A DNA stretch of 38,059 nt from JAKLKS01 sp964370855 (GTDB taxonomy: Bacteria; Planctomycetota; JAJSAM01; JAKLKS01), in assembly GCA_964370855.1 (NCBI GenBank), contig CAYJMF010000036.1:1-38059 (forward strand). Direction: 5' to 3'. Under the pieces are notes generated by a model. The model did no database searches. It saw only the letters and a program-made list of their open reading frames with translations, and was not told where the DNA came from. The translations under genes and the position numbers were made by a program. Positions 8,296 to 16,085 of this stretch are shown here, piece after piece; the stretch's first letter is position 1, and each line of letters starts with the position of its first letter.

Positions 8296-9378
8296 ATGCG
8301 CTTCCCGCTCCGGTTGTCGGCGTTCGTCCTTCTCACCTGTTGCGCCTCCGCCGGCGTCTCCCCTTCGATGAAGAAGGCGAAGACCTTCTCCGACGCCGTG
8401 CGGGAGGTGAACGTGAAGCACGCGGCGGCCCCGGGGAAGGCGAAGGAGGACGACCTCGGGAAGTCGCTGCCGAAGGACGCCCGGAGGGCGCTGGAGTCGC
8501 TGCTCGCCGAGAAGGACTCGAAGGACCTTCCGCCGGCGCTGCTGGTCGCCGCCGGGGCGGCCATGGAGCTCGACCTCGGGAAGGAGTTCGAGGAGATCCG
8601 GACCCGGCTCGCGAAGGCCGACCCCGCGGAGGCGGCCAAGGCGGGGTTCCTCGTCTCCCGGCCCCGCTTCGTCGCCCTCGGGCGGGACGGGGTGACGCGG
8701 GAGTACCTCGAGGACTTCGCCGTCGTGTTCGACGGGATCCTCGACGCCTACGACCGGGTCTTCGGGTTCGAGGAGTGGAGCAAGGTGCCGGGCAAGAAGC
8801 TGCGCGTCCTCGTGCACCGCGTGGACGCCATCACGCGCCCTCCCCACTTCGCGCCGGAGTTCGAGTTCCACTCCCAGATCGACTTCCCCGTGCTCCCGGA
8901 GGAGCGGCTCACCTCCCCCACCCCGAAGGGCCAGTTCATGCTCTACGGCCTATGCCACGAGCTCGGCCACGTCGTCGCGATGATGGACCGCGGGGAGGCG
9001 CGGGAGGACTTCCACCAGTGGGCCCACTACACCGGGGTCGCCGTCCTGGAGGAGCTGTCGGAGCGGAAGCCGGCGCCGGAGTGGATGGAGCGCATGGCCG
9101 ACGTGCGCTGGCGCTCGCTCTCGAAGGAGCGGGAGCGGCTGAAGGACGTCGCGCCCTCCCTCGACGGGGAGGACGGGGTGCTGAAGGCACTTGTATCACT
9201 TCATGATACACTCGGACCCCGATCCATCGGCGACGCGATCAACCTCATCGACCGGAGGGCCGACCGCACCCGGATGAACGGCGTCCGTTACTGCACCTTC
9301 AGGGAGATCCGCGGGGCCCTCCTCGAAGTCGTGAAGGACCCCGAGAAGCGCAGGTCCGTGGAAACCATCCTTCGGTGA
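8296..9378 (+). CDS. Putative exported HExxH metallopeptidase
   Basis: 360 residues with an N-terminal signal (MRFPLRLSAFVLLTCCASAG). The cysteines at 15-16 could be a lipobox. A zinc-binding motif HELGH stands at 221-225 inside a hydrophobic helix (LYGLCHELGHVVAMM). Glu 252/253 about 28 residues later could be the third ligand, as in gluzincins. The N-terminal 150 residues are helical and charged. I do not recognise a named family. ATG 8296 is used because the signal peptide begins there; GTG 8263 lies inside the upstream repeat and would add non-signal residues. The stop is two bases before the large palindrome at 9381. Confidence 0.75.
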   Translation: MRFPLRLSAFVLLTCCASAGVSPSMKKAKTFSDAVREVNVKHAAAPGKAKEDDLGKSLPKDARRALESLLAEKDSKDLPPALLVAAGAAMELDLGKEFEEIRTRLAKADPAEAAKAGFLVSRPRFVALGRDGVTREYLEDFAVVFDGILDAYDRVFGFEEWSKVPGKKLRVLVHRVDAITRPPHFAPEFEFHSQIDFPVLPEERLTSPTPKGQFMLYGLCHELGHVVAMMDRGEAREDFHQWAHYTGVAVLEELSERKPAPEWMERMADVRWRSLSKERERLKDVAPSLDGEDGVLKALVSLHDTLGPRSIGDAINLIDRRADRTRMNGVRYCTFREIRGALLEVVKDPEKRRSVETILR

Positions 9379-9380
9379 GA

Positions 9381-9474
9381 GGGGGGGACGTTCCTCACTT
9401 CGTCACTTTCCTGTGGATAACTCCCAGGAGGGAGTTATCCACAGGAAAGTGACGAAGTGAGGAACGTCCCCCCC
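9381..9474. repeat. 94-bp palindrome carrying two DnaA boxes
   Basis: Left arm 9381-9425 and right arm 9430-9474 are perfect 45-base inverted repeats around the four-base loop AGGA. Each arm is a copy of the unit at 8234-8274. The arms contain TGTGGATAA (9412-9420) and its complement TTATCCACA (9435-9443), perfect matches to the consensus DnaA box. The structure fills the whole space between the metallopeptidase stop and the EamA gene and includes the GTG start of the latter. Units of this kind resemble REP/BIME-type elements mobilised by REP-associated tyrosine transposases; no transposase is in the window. Confidence 0.95.
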
Positions 9475-10389
9475 CTGAACCCCTATGCCTGGCTGGTCGC
9501 GGGGCTGATCCTGGTGTCCACGGCGGGGCCCTTCATCAAGCTCGCGCGGATGGACGCCTTCGCGCTGGTGTTCCTGCGCATGGGGATCGCCGCGCCCCTC
9601 TTCCTCGCGTGGGCCGCCCTCGGGAGGGGGGCCGGGCTCCCCCGGGAGCACCGGCGCCGCGTGCTCCTCGGCGGCGTGCTGCTGGCCGCCCACTTCCTCC
9701 TCTGGGTGAAGGCCTTCGACCTCACCTCCTACGCGAGCAACCTGCTCCTCCTCATCGCACAACCCGTCATGGCCGCCCTCATTGGCGCCCGCGTCGGCGA
9801 GCGGCCCACCCGCGAAGCCTGGATCGCGCTGGCCGTCGGCCTCGGCGGCCTCGCCCTCATCATCCGGGGGGACGTGGAGCTCGGCCCCCGCGCCCTCCTC
9901 GGCGACCTCTGCTCCATCCTCGGCGGCGCCGCCATCTGCCTCTACTACGCCGCCACCCGGAGGGCCCGCGCCGGGATGCCGATCCAGGCCTTCATGGGGT
10001 GGACGCTGCTGGCCGGCGCCGCGACGGCGCTCCCCGTGGCGCTGCTGGCCGGCTGCTCCTTCGCCCCCGTCGGCGCCCCCCTCCCCGTCATGGGCTGGTC
10101 CCCCACGCCCTGGCTCTGGCTCGCCGGCCTCGTCGTCGTCACCACCATGGGGGGCCACGGCTCCATGAACGCCGCCGCCCGCGGCGTGCGCCTCTTCATC
10201 GTGAACATGGTCATCGTCCTCGAGCCGGCCATCGCCATCCTCTTCGGCGTCGCCTTCCTCGGGGAGACCGTCACGACGGTGCAGGTCGCCGGCGGCGCGG
10301 TGCTCGCCGTCTCGGTATGGATCGCGCTGCTCCCGGACTGGAGGAGCGCGCGCATCCCGCCCGCGCCACCGGGCATCAGGGGCGAGTAG
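9457..10389 (+). CDS. EamA/DMT-family transporter
   Basis: 310 residues with about ten hydrophobic helices in two similar halves, as in EamA (drug/metabolite) transporters. Family-like segments are near residues 12-35 (AGLILVSTAGPFIKLA), 90-110 (ALIGARVGERPT) and 265-280 (LEPAIAILFGVAFLGE). The substrate cannot be predicted. The only usable start in frame is GTG 9457, since the first helix begins 11 codons later and TAA lies in frame at 9418. That GTG, with an AGGAAA ribosome-binding-like stretch eight bases upstream, lies inside the right arm of the palindrome. The 3' end overlaps the convergent methyltransferase by 14 bases. Confidence 0.88.
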   Translation: MRNVPPLNPYAWLVAGLILVSTAGPFIKLARMDAFALVFLRMGIAAPLFLAWAALGRGAGLPREHRRRVLLGGVLLAAHFLLWVKAFDLTSYASNLLLLIAQPVMAALIGARVGERPTREAWIALAVGLGGLALIIRGDVELGPRALLGDLCSILGGAAICLYYAATRRARAGMPIQAFMGWTLLAGAATALPVALLAGCSFAPVGAPLPVMGWSPTPWLWLAGLVVVTTMGGHGSMNAAARGVRLFIVNMVIVLEPAIAILFGVAFLGETVTTVQVAGGAVLAVSVWIALLPDWRSARIPPAPPGIRGE

Positions 10390-11173
10390 GCGCCTTCGCG
10401 GCGACGGCCACGACGCGCCGCTTGAGGAAGAAGAGCCCCCCCGCCCCCTCCTCCACCACGAACGCGCGGACCGCCGCGGGGGCCGCCCCCGCCAGCGCGC
10501 GGGCGGCACCGTCGGCCGCCGATCCCGGCGCCTCCGGCGAGAGCCACTTCTCCCACGGGATCCGGTCCGGGAGCACCTCGAAGGAGAGCAGCCGGAGGCC
10601 GGGCCGCTCCAGCAGGAGCCGCCACTCCCCCGGGGGGAGGGCCCGCAGGTGGGAGCCGTCCCGCGCCCGCTCGAGCCCGTTGAAGAGGGCCGCCGCCGCG
10701 GTGTCGTCGGCGGCGGCCATGTCCACGAGGCCGAGCCGCCCGCCGGGCCGGAGCACGCGCACCATCTCCCCGAGCGCCGCCGCCGGATCCGGGAAGTGGT
10801 GGGCCGCGCGGCGGCAGACCACGGCGTCGAAGGCGCCGTCGGGGAAGGGGAGCGCCTCCACGTCGCCGGTCTCGAAGCGCGCGTTGAGGACCCCGGCCTC
10901 CCGGCACCGCCCCTCGAACTGCGGCCGCATCGCCTCCGTGAGGTCGAGCCCCGTCACCGAGGCCGCGAGCGGCGCCAGCGCCACCGTCGTGTTCCCCGCG
11001 GCGCAGCCGACGTCGAGGATCCGATCCGCGGCGGAGGGCTCGAGGAGCTCCACCAGCCGGCGGAGATCCGGCCCGGCCCGTTGGGAGCCGTCCCGCGCGT
11101 AGTTGGCGGCGTTGCGGGTGAACCAGTCGCGGACGCGGTCCTTCGCGTCCCCCGCGGGAGCGTCCCCGCTCAC
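10376..11173 (-). CDS. Class I SAM-dependent methyltransferase
   Basis: 265 residues of the UbiE/COQ5-like class I fold. Motif I is ILDVGCAAGNT (about 52-62), the acidic strand-2 residue is in VTGLDLTEAM (about 73-82), and VEALPFPDGAFDAVVCRRAAHHFPDP and VRVLRPGGRLGLVDM follow. The substrate is unknown. GTG 11173 overlaps the kinase stop as GTGA, making it the third gene of a coupled minus-strand operon with the peroxiredoxin-like lipoprotein and the kinase. Its 3' end overlaps the convergent EamA gene. Confidence 0.88.
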   Translation of the reverse strand: MSGDAPAGDAKDRVRDWFTRNAANYARDGSQRAGPDLRRLVELLEPSAADRILDVGCAAGNTTVALAPLAASVTGLDLTEAMRPQFEGRCREAGVLNARFETGDVEALPFPDGAFDAVVCRRAAHHFPDPAAALGEMVRVLRPGGRLGLVDMAAADDTAAAALFNGLERARDGSHLRALPPGEWRLLLERPGLRLLSFEVLPDRIPWEKWLSPEAPGSAADGAARALAGAAPAAVRAFVVEEGAGGLFFLKRRVVAVAAKAPTRP

Positions 11174-13767
11174 TCGGCCTTCAGGGGGAGGAAGTCGAAG
11201 TCGGAGAAGAACCCCGTTCCCCCCTCCACGGCCAACCGGAGCGAGGGATCGGCGGCGCCCCCCGCCGGCGCGACCGCGGCGCCGAGGGGCTTCCCGTCCA
11301 CCTCCGCCGCGTGGACCGTCCCGTCGAAGAGGAGGGTGAAGGTGTGCCTCTCGCCGCCCTTCACCGCCGGGGAGGAGTGGGTCCGCTCGAGGGCCCCCGC
11401 GGCGTCGCGCCGCCCGAGGTAGGCCCCCGCGCCGTCCACGCCGAGGACGAGCAGGGATCCGTCCTTCGCCCCGGAGACCTGCATCTCCACGCGGGTCGGC
11501 GCCGCGCCGGGCCGCTGCTCGCCGAACATCTGCCACTCGAGTTTCCAGGCGGCGGCCTTCCCGAGGAGCGGGGCGAGGGGCCGGCGGAGGAACGGGATCC
11601 CCTCGCCGCTGCCGCGCAGCAGCGACGCCGGCTCCGGCCCCTCGACGCCGGCGAGGAACGCCTTCTGCTTCGGGTCCGAGGCCCCCCACCGCCCTCCCCC
11701 GTCGAAGCGCCACCCGTCGAGGGAGGCGCCGGTCCACAGGGGCCGCGGGTTCCCGGCGGCGACGAGGTCCCTCCGCGCCACCGGGTCCGGCTCGGGGAGG
11801 GTGAGCAGAAACCTCTGCCCCTCCCTCTTCTCCACGGTGAAGGTGGAGATCGCCGGCCGGCGGCCCGGGGCGCGGGCCTCGAGGGACAACGGCCCCGGCT
11901 TCACGCGGACCCGTTGCGGCGCGGGCCCGAGTTCGCGGCCGTCGCGGTGGAGGATCCCCCCCGCCGGCTCCGTCGCGAGGGTGACGAGGGGCAGTTCCCC
12001 CTCGGCCCACGCCCGCATGTGGGTCGCCGCCTCGGCGCGCCAGGAGAAGCCGTACTTCCCCTCGTACCCGTCGAGGGCGGCGAGCACGGCCTCGGCGTCG
12101 CCGGCCTCCCGCGCCTTGCGCGCCGCGGCGAAGGCCCGGCGCTCCTCCGGAGCGCGGTCCCGGGCCTTCTCCAGCCGGAGGAGGTTCTCCGCCACCTCCC
12201 GCGGCGTGGCCGGCCCCATGCGCTCCTTCACCCGCCGGAACCCCGCCTCCGCACCCTCGTAGTCGCCGTCCTCGAGGAGCTTCCGGAACCGGGCCCGGTC
12301 CTCCGGCGAGTAGGGATCCTCCTCCGCGGGAGCGGGCGTCGCGGGCGGGGCCGGCTTCGCGGGTTTCACGACCCCGACGGGAGGGGCGGTTCCCGGGTCC
12401 CCCTCCTTCGGCCCCTTCCTCCCCTTCACGGCGAAGGCGACGGCGGCGAGGAGGATCACCGCCCCGACGGCGATGAGCGGCCCCTTCGACCGGCGCGCGG
12501 GGGGCTGCGGCGCCGCCGCGGCCGGCGACGGAGGGCCGGCGGCGGGCGCGGCGAACCGGGCCGACTCCGGCGGAGGGGAGATCATCGTGGCCTCCGCCGC
12601 CGAGACCGTGGCCCCGGCGGAGCCGCCGAGGGGGGCCCCGATGGAGGCGTGGGACGCCGGCGGCGGAGCCCGGAGCGGCGCCTCCCCGCGGCGCACGCGG
12701 TCGAGGTCGGACAGGACCTCCTTCCACCCGGGGTACCGGCTCCCCGGCTCCCGGGCCAGCATCCCTTGGAGGAGGGCCACGGAGGCCGCCGAGATCCCCG
12801 GCGCGAGGTCCCGGGGGTCGCGGAGGAGGTCGGTCTGCTGCCGGGCGATGACCGCCACGGGGGTCGGCGCTTCGAAGGGCCTCATGCCCGTGAGGAGCTG
12901 GTAGAGGGTGGCGCCGAGGGCGTAGATGTCGGCCCGCTGGTCGATCTCCCTACCGAAGGCCTGCTCCGGGGCCATGTAGCCCGGGGTCCCGAGGATGGCG
13001 CCGGCGGCGGTCAGCTCCGAGCTCCCCTGCGCGTCGGCGCTCCGCGCGAGGCCGAGGTCGGTGACCTTGGCCCCCGTCGAGGTCGTGCCCCCGGTCTCCC
13101 CCGGCCGCGGCGCCGACAGCAGGATGTTGGCCGGCTTCACGTCGCGGTGGAGGATCCCCGCCGCGTGGGCGTGGGCGAGGCCCGACGCCACGTCGCGCAC
13201 GACGGCCAGGGCCCGCTCCTCGGGCATGGGGCCGTTCGCCCGGACCCACTCCGCGGCGTTGGTCCCTTCCACGAACTCCATGGCGAGGTAGACCCGCCCG
13301 TTGGATTCCCCGTAGTCGTAGGCGGCGACGATGGCGGGGTGGTTGAGCTTCGCCACGGCCCTCGCCTCCCGCTCGAACCGCTTGAGGTAGGAGGGGTCGG
13401 CGGCGAGGTGGGGCATGACGACCTTGAGGGCCACCACGCGGTCGAGCCGCTTCTGGAGGGCCCGGTAGACGATGCCCATCCCCCCCTCGCCGAGCTTGGA
13501 GAGGATGCGGAAGCCGGGGACGAAGTCCTCCTTCAGCTCCTCGTCGAGGCCGCGGGCCGCCTCCTCCGTGAGGAGGTGCTTCCGCAGGAGCACATCGAGG
13601 AGCGGCACCCCCTCCGCCCGGGCCTCCTCGACGGCGGCGTTCCCCTGGGAGACGGTGATGAGGCCGCGGCGGATCGCCTCGGCGCGGATCTTCGCGTCGA
13701 TGTCCGCGGCGGCGGGCGTCGCCGGAGCGTCGCCGCCGGGGCCCGAGAGGACGGTCTCCTCGTTCAC
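11170..13767 (-). CDS. Membrane Ser/Thr protein kinase with PEGA and DUF1080-like outer region
   Basis: 865 residues. A helical region (20-75) precedes a Hanks-type kinase domain: glycine loop GEGGMGIVY 93-101, lysine in VALK near 115, HRD 207-209 in HRDVKPANILL, DLG in place of DFG at 237-239, and APE 266-268. After a Pro/Ala linker a single transmembrane helix spans about 430-448. The outer part has a helical segment (about 485-590), a PEGA-like repeat (VTLATEPAGGILHRDG, about 595-660) and a C-terminal region from about 677 (PLWTGASLDGWRF) resembling DUF1080/3-keto-disaccharide hydrolase folds. The kinase residues suggest activity; ligand sensing by the outer part is inference. GTG 13767 overlaps the upstream stop as GTGA. 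Confidence 0.9.
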   Translation of the reverse strand: MNEETVLSGPGGDAPATPAAADIDAKIRAEAIRRGLITVSQGNAAVEEARAEGVPLLDVLLRKHLLTEEAARGLDEELKEDFVPGFRILSKLGEGGMGIVYRALQKRLDRVVALKVVMPHLAADPSYLKRFEREARAVAKLNHPAIVAAYDYGESNGRVYLAMEFVEGTNAAEWVRANGPMPEERALAVVRDVASGLAHAHAAGILHRDVKPANILLSAPRPGETGGTTSTGAKVTDLGLARSADAQGSSELTAAGAILGTPGYMAPEQAFGREIDQRADIYALGATLYQLLTGMRPFEAPTPVAVIARQQTDLLRDPRDLAPGISAASVALLQGMLAREPGSRYPGWKEVLSDLDRVRRGEAPLRAPPPASHASIGAPLGGSAGATVSAAEATMISPPPESARFAAPAAGPPSPAAAAPQPPARRSKGPLIAVGAVILLAAVAFAVKGRKGPKEGDPGTAPPVGVVKPAKPAPPATPAPAEEDPYSPEDRARFRKLLEDGDYEGAEAGFRRVKERMGPATPREVAENLLRLEKARDRAPEERRAFAAARKAREAGDAEAVLAALDGYEGKYGFSWRAEAATHMRAWAEGELPLVTLATEPAGGILHRDGRELGPAPQRVRVKPGPLSLEARAPGRRPAISTFTVEKREGQRFLLTLPEPDPVARRDLVAAGNPRPLWTGASLDGWRFDGGGRWGASDPKQKAFLAGVEGPEPASLLRGSGEGIPFLRRPLAPLLGKAAAWKLEWQMFGEQRPGAAPTRVEMQVSGAKDGSLLVLGVDGAGAYLGRRDAAGALERTHSSPAVKGGERHTFTLLFDGTVHAAEVDGKPLGAAVAPAGGAADPSLRLAVEGGTGFFSDFDFLPLKAE

Positions 13768-14549
13768 TTCGCGGGCTCCAGCCTCAGGAGCTCCGCCAGG
13801 ATCGTCTCGACGTCGGGGCGCTCGTGGGGCTGCTCCCCGACGTAGGCGAAGCGCACGCTCCCCGCCCGGTCCACGATGAAGGTCGAGGGGCGGGCGAGGT
13901 CGCCGCGGATGCCGAAGGCGTCCACCTTGGCGAGGTCCACGTCGAGGAGGACGGGGAAGGGCAGCGCCCCGGGCCCCTGCTCCTCGAGGGTGGCGCGGGC
14001 GGCCTTCACGAACTCCTCCACGCGGTCCGGGGATCCGGGGAAGACGAGGAGGACCTCGGCGCCGGCGGCGGTGATCTCCCCGTAGCGGTGGGCGATCTGG
14101 GCGGTGTAGGAGGTGCACATCGGGCAGAGGTAGCCGGCGAAGCCGCGGGTGAAGACGAGGACGAGGCTCCGCTTCCCCTTGAAGTCCTCGAGGCGCACGG
14201 GCCGCCCCGCCGTGTCCACGAAGGAGGCCGGCTGCACCGGCTCGCCCGTGGGTGCGTTGGACTTCGCCTCGGGCAGGAACTGCACCTGGTCCACGGGGGC
14301 GAGGGGGACCCCGGCGGCGTCCTCGGTGCGAACGTGCTCGCGGTAGTAGTCGTTCTTCTTCTCCCGCACCGCGGGGCTCATGTCGCCGTAGGGGCCCGCC
14401 GAGGAGGAGGCGTCCCAGCCCCATCCCCAGGTGATGTCGAGGACGCTCTTCCCCCCGGAGGGGGAGCCGCCGCCGGGGCCGGGGGCGGAGCAGCCGGCGA
14501 GGAGGGCGACGGCCATGAGGACTGCGGGAATCCTGCGCGGAAGTTCCAT
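13764..14549 (-). CDS. Peroxiredoxin-like (AhpC/TSA) lipoprotein
   Basis: 261 residues. The signal ends in a lipobox LAGC with Cys 20, so it is probably membrane-anchored on the outer face. From about residue 95 a thioredoxin-fold AhpC/TSA/redoxin domain follows, with the CPMC motif (Cys 142 and 145), LVFTRGFAGY before it, a LLVFPGSP strand, and the cis-Pro region RPSTFIVDRAG. Such proteins reduce peroxides or disulfides. ATG 14549 is preceded by GAGG. It is first in an operon with the kinase (GTGA overlap) and methyltransferase, which suggests redox input to the kinase; this is inference. Confidence 0.85.
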   Translation of the reverse strand: MELPRRIPAVLMAVALLAGCSAPGPGGGSPSGGKSVLDITWGWGWDASSSAGPYGDMSPAVREKKNDYYREHVRTEDAAGVPLAPVDQVQFLPEAKSNAPTGEPVQPASFVDTAGRPVRLEDFKGKRSLVLVFTRGFAGYLCPMCTSYTAQIAHRYGEITAAGAEVLLVFPGSPDRVEEFVKAARATLEEQGPGALPFPVLLDVDLAKVDAFGIRGDLARPSTFIVDRAGSVRFAYVGEQPHERPDVETILAELLRLEPAK

Positions 14550-14632
14550 GTCACTTTCCTCCCCTGCGGCCGGCGCGCCCCTCGCGCGCCGGGAACGGGA
14601 GTATAGCGGGCCCCCACCCGGCTGCGTCCAAG

Positions 14633-14656
14633 GGAGGAGGGGTGCTACCCTCCTCC
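14633..14656 (+). promoter_or_regulatory. Leader hairpin over the ribosome-binding region of the phosphoesterase
   Basis: Perfect nine-base arms GGAGGAGGG (14633-14641) and CCCTCCTCC (14648-14656) enclose a six-base loop. The stem ends four bases before ATG 14661, and its left arm is the only ribosome-binding-like purine stretch nearby. If formed in the transcript it would hide that site. A regulatory role is inferred only from position. Confidence 0.4.
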
Positions 14657-14660
14657 TTCC

Positions 14661-15647
14661 ATGGTCCGATCCCCGGAGCTCCTGTTCGCGGCGCTCTTCA
14701 CGTTCTTCGCGGCGTCGGTGCTCATCGCCGGAGCCGTGGAGCTCCTCCTCCTCCTGCGCCGTCGCGGGAAGGTGCGGCCGCCGGAGTCGCGGGGCCGCCT
14801 CTGGACCCGGAGGCTCCTCCTGTCGGCGGCGGGGGCGGGGCTCCTCTGCATCGGCTGGGGCTTCTTCGTGGAGCCCTTCCGTCCGGAGGTGACGCGCCAC
14901 CGGGTGGAGAGCCCGGCGCTGCGGCCGGGGACAGGGCCGCTCCGGGTGGTGCAGATCTCCGACCTCCACTGCGATCCGGAGCCGCGCATCGAGGAGGAGC
15001 TCGCGGGGCTCCTCGCCGCGGAGAAGCCGGACATCGTGGTGTTCACCGGCGATGCGGCCAACTCCCCGGAGGGGCTCCCGTTCTTCCGCAGGACGCTGGC
15101 GGACGTGGCGAAGGTCGCGCCGACCTTCGCGGTGAAGGGGAACTGGGACGCGTGGTTCTTCCCGGACCTCGACCGGTTCGGGGGGACGGGGGCGGTGGAA
15201 CTCGACGGGGAGGCGCGGATCCTCGAGGTGCGGGGGATGAAGGTGGCCGTGGCCGGGGTCGGGTGGGACAGCCCGGATTCCTTCGGGCCCGCCCTCGCGG
15301 GGCTGCCCCGGGACGCCGTCACGCTGCTTCTCTGCCACTCGCCGGACCAGGCGGTGCACGCGGACCGTCTCCTCGGGGAGATGCCCGACGCGCCGCGCCT
15401 CGACCTCGTGCTCGCGGGGCACACCCACGGGGGGCAGGTGGCGCTCCCGCTCGTAGGACCCGTGGTGACGCTGACGCGGGCGGGGCCGCCGCTGGCGCGG
15501 GGGATGCACCGGCTCGACCGGACGCTCCTCTACACGAACCGGGGGATCGGGATGGAGGGGGGGAGCGTGCCGCGGGTGCGCTTCCTCGCGCGGCCGGAGA
15601 TCGCGGTGTTCGACTTCGTGCCGCCGGGGGAGGGGGAGGGGAAGTGA
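14661..15647 (+). CDS. Membrane-anchored calcineurin-like metallophosphoesterase (YkuE-like)
   Basis: 328 residues. Two hydrophobic helices (about 8-30 and 50-70) anchor the protein. The phosphoesterase domain follows with DLHCD from 101, GD 130-131, GNWD 150-153 (family GNHD/E), CHSP near 225 and GHTHGG 253-258, the full set of metal ligands. YkuE-like enzymes act on phosphodiesters or pyrophosphates of lipids; the substrate here is unknown. The stop overlaps the DUF983 start as GTGA. A fragment of this gene's 5' end, joined to part of the DUF983 gene, recurs at 25914-26064. Confidence 0.88.
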   Translation: MVRSPELLFAALFTFFAASVLIAGAVELLLLLRRRGKVRPPESRGRLWTRRLLLSAAGAGLLCIGWGFFVEPFRPEVTRHRVESPALRPGTGPLRVVQISDLHCDPEPRIEEELAGLLAAEKPDIVVFTGDAANSPEGLPFFRRTLADVAKVAPTFAVKGNWDAWFFPDLDRFGGTGAVELDGEARILEVRGMKVAVAGVGWDSPDSFGPALAGLPRDAVTLLLCHSPDQAVHADRLLGEMPDAPRLDLVLAGHTHGGQVALPLVGPVVTLTRAGPPLARGMHRLDRTLLYTNRGIGMEGGSVPRVRFLARPEIAVFDFVPPGEGEGK

Positions 15648-15973
15648 GACTCGGCGCCGTCCTCCGCCTGCGCTGCCCGCGCTGTTTCGAGGGGAGGGTG
15701 TACGCCTCCCTCTTCCGGATGCACGAGGCCTGCCCCTCCTGCGGACTCGTGTTCGAGCGGGAGCCGGGATACTTCGTCGGCGCGATGTACTTCGGCTACG
15801 GGCTCGCGCTGGCCGCGGGCCTGCCTCCGTTCCTCCTCCTCCTGGGGCGCGGGCTCCCGCCCTTCACCGTGGGCGCCGTGGTCACCGCGTGGATCGCCGT
15901 CTGCGCCCCGGTGCTGTGGCGCTACTCGCGTGTGATCTGGCTCCACATGGATCAGAGGTTCGACCCGCGGTAG
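15644..15973 (+). CDS. DUF983 family zinc-ribbon membrane protein
   Basis: 109 residues. An N-terminal zinc ribbon with CPRC (11-14) and CPSC (30-33) precedes GYFVGAMYFGYGLALAAG and two hydrophobic helices, ending in WLHMDQRFDPR. This layout is typical of DUF983 proteins, whose function is unknown. GTG 15644 overlaps the phosphoesterase stop, so the two are co-translated. The duplicated remnant at 26 kb includes part of this gene, so the pair has been copied as a unit. Confidence 0.85.
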   Translation: MRLGAVLRLRCPRCFEGRVYASLFRMHEACPSCGLVFEREPGYFVGAMYFGYGLALAAGLPPFLLLLGRGLPPFTVGAVVTAWIAVCAPVLWRYSRVIWLHMDQRFDPR

Positions 15974-16026
15974 GGGGAGGCGGGGCACGGCATGGATCAC
16001 AGATCAGGGTCTCCGCGAATCGTCAT

Positions 16027-16085
16027 TCCCCGCCGCTCGGCAGTTCACCGGAAGGGTGCAGGTTCGAGACCTGCCTGGGGAGCCA
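16027..16085 (+). other. Decayed tRNA remnant: T-arm, acceptor 3' strand and CCA
   Basis: A perfect T-arm (GCAGG 16058-16062, loop TTCGAGA, CCTGC 16070-16074) is followed by a seven-base acceptor strand CTGGGGA, discriminator G and encoded CCA (16083-16085). TCCCC at 16027-16031 could pair with the acceptor, but only about 24 bases lie between acceptor and T-arm. The AGTTCACCGG stretch looks D-arm-like and the anticodon arm is missing. It cannot be a working tRNA. It stands at the left edge of the lower-GC region, as expected of an integration site, though no second copy of the tRNA end is seen. Confidence 0.55.

Noticed and set aside
8234..9474. Chromosome replication origin
   Set aside because: Three DnaA boxes are present, but all belong to one repeat unit, with no AT-rich unwinding tract, dnaA, dnaN or gyrB nearby.
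14550..14560. Eleven bases (GTCACTTTCCT) shared with the DnaA-box repeat
   Set aside because: The match stops at both ends, lacks the DnaA box, and is explained by the ribosome-binding site of the peroxiredoxin gene; chance similarity is likely.
16027..16085. Functional tRNA gene
   Set aside because: Only about 24 bases separate acceptor and T-arm, so there is no room for both D and anticodon arms.
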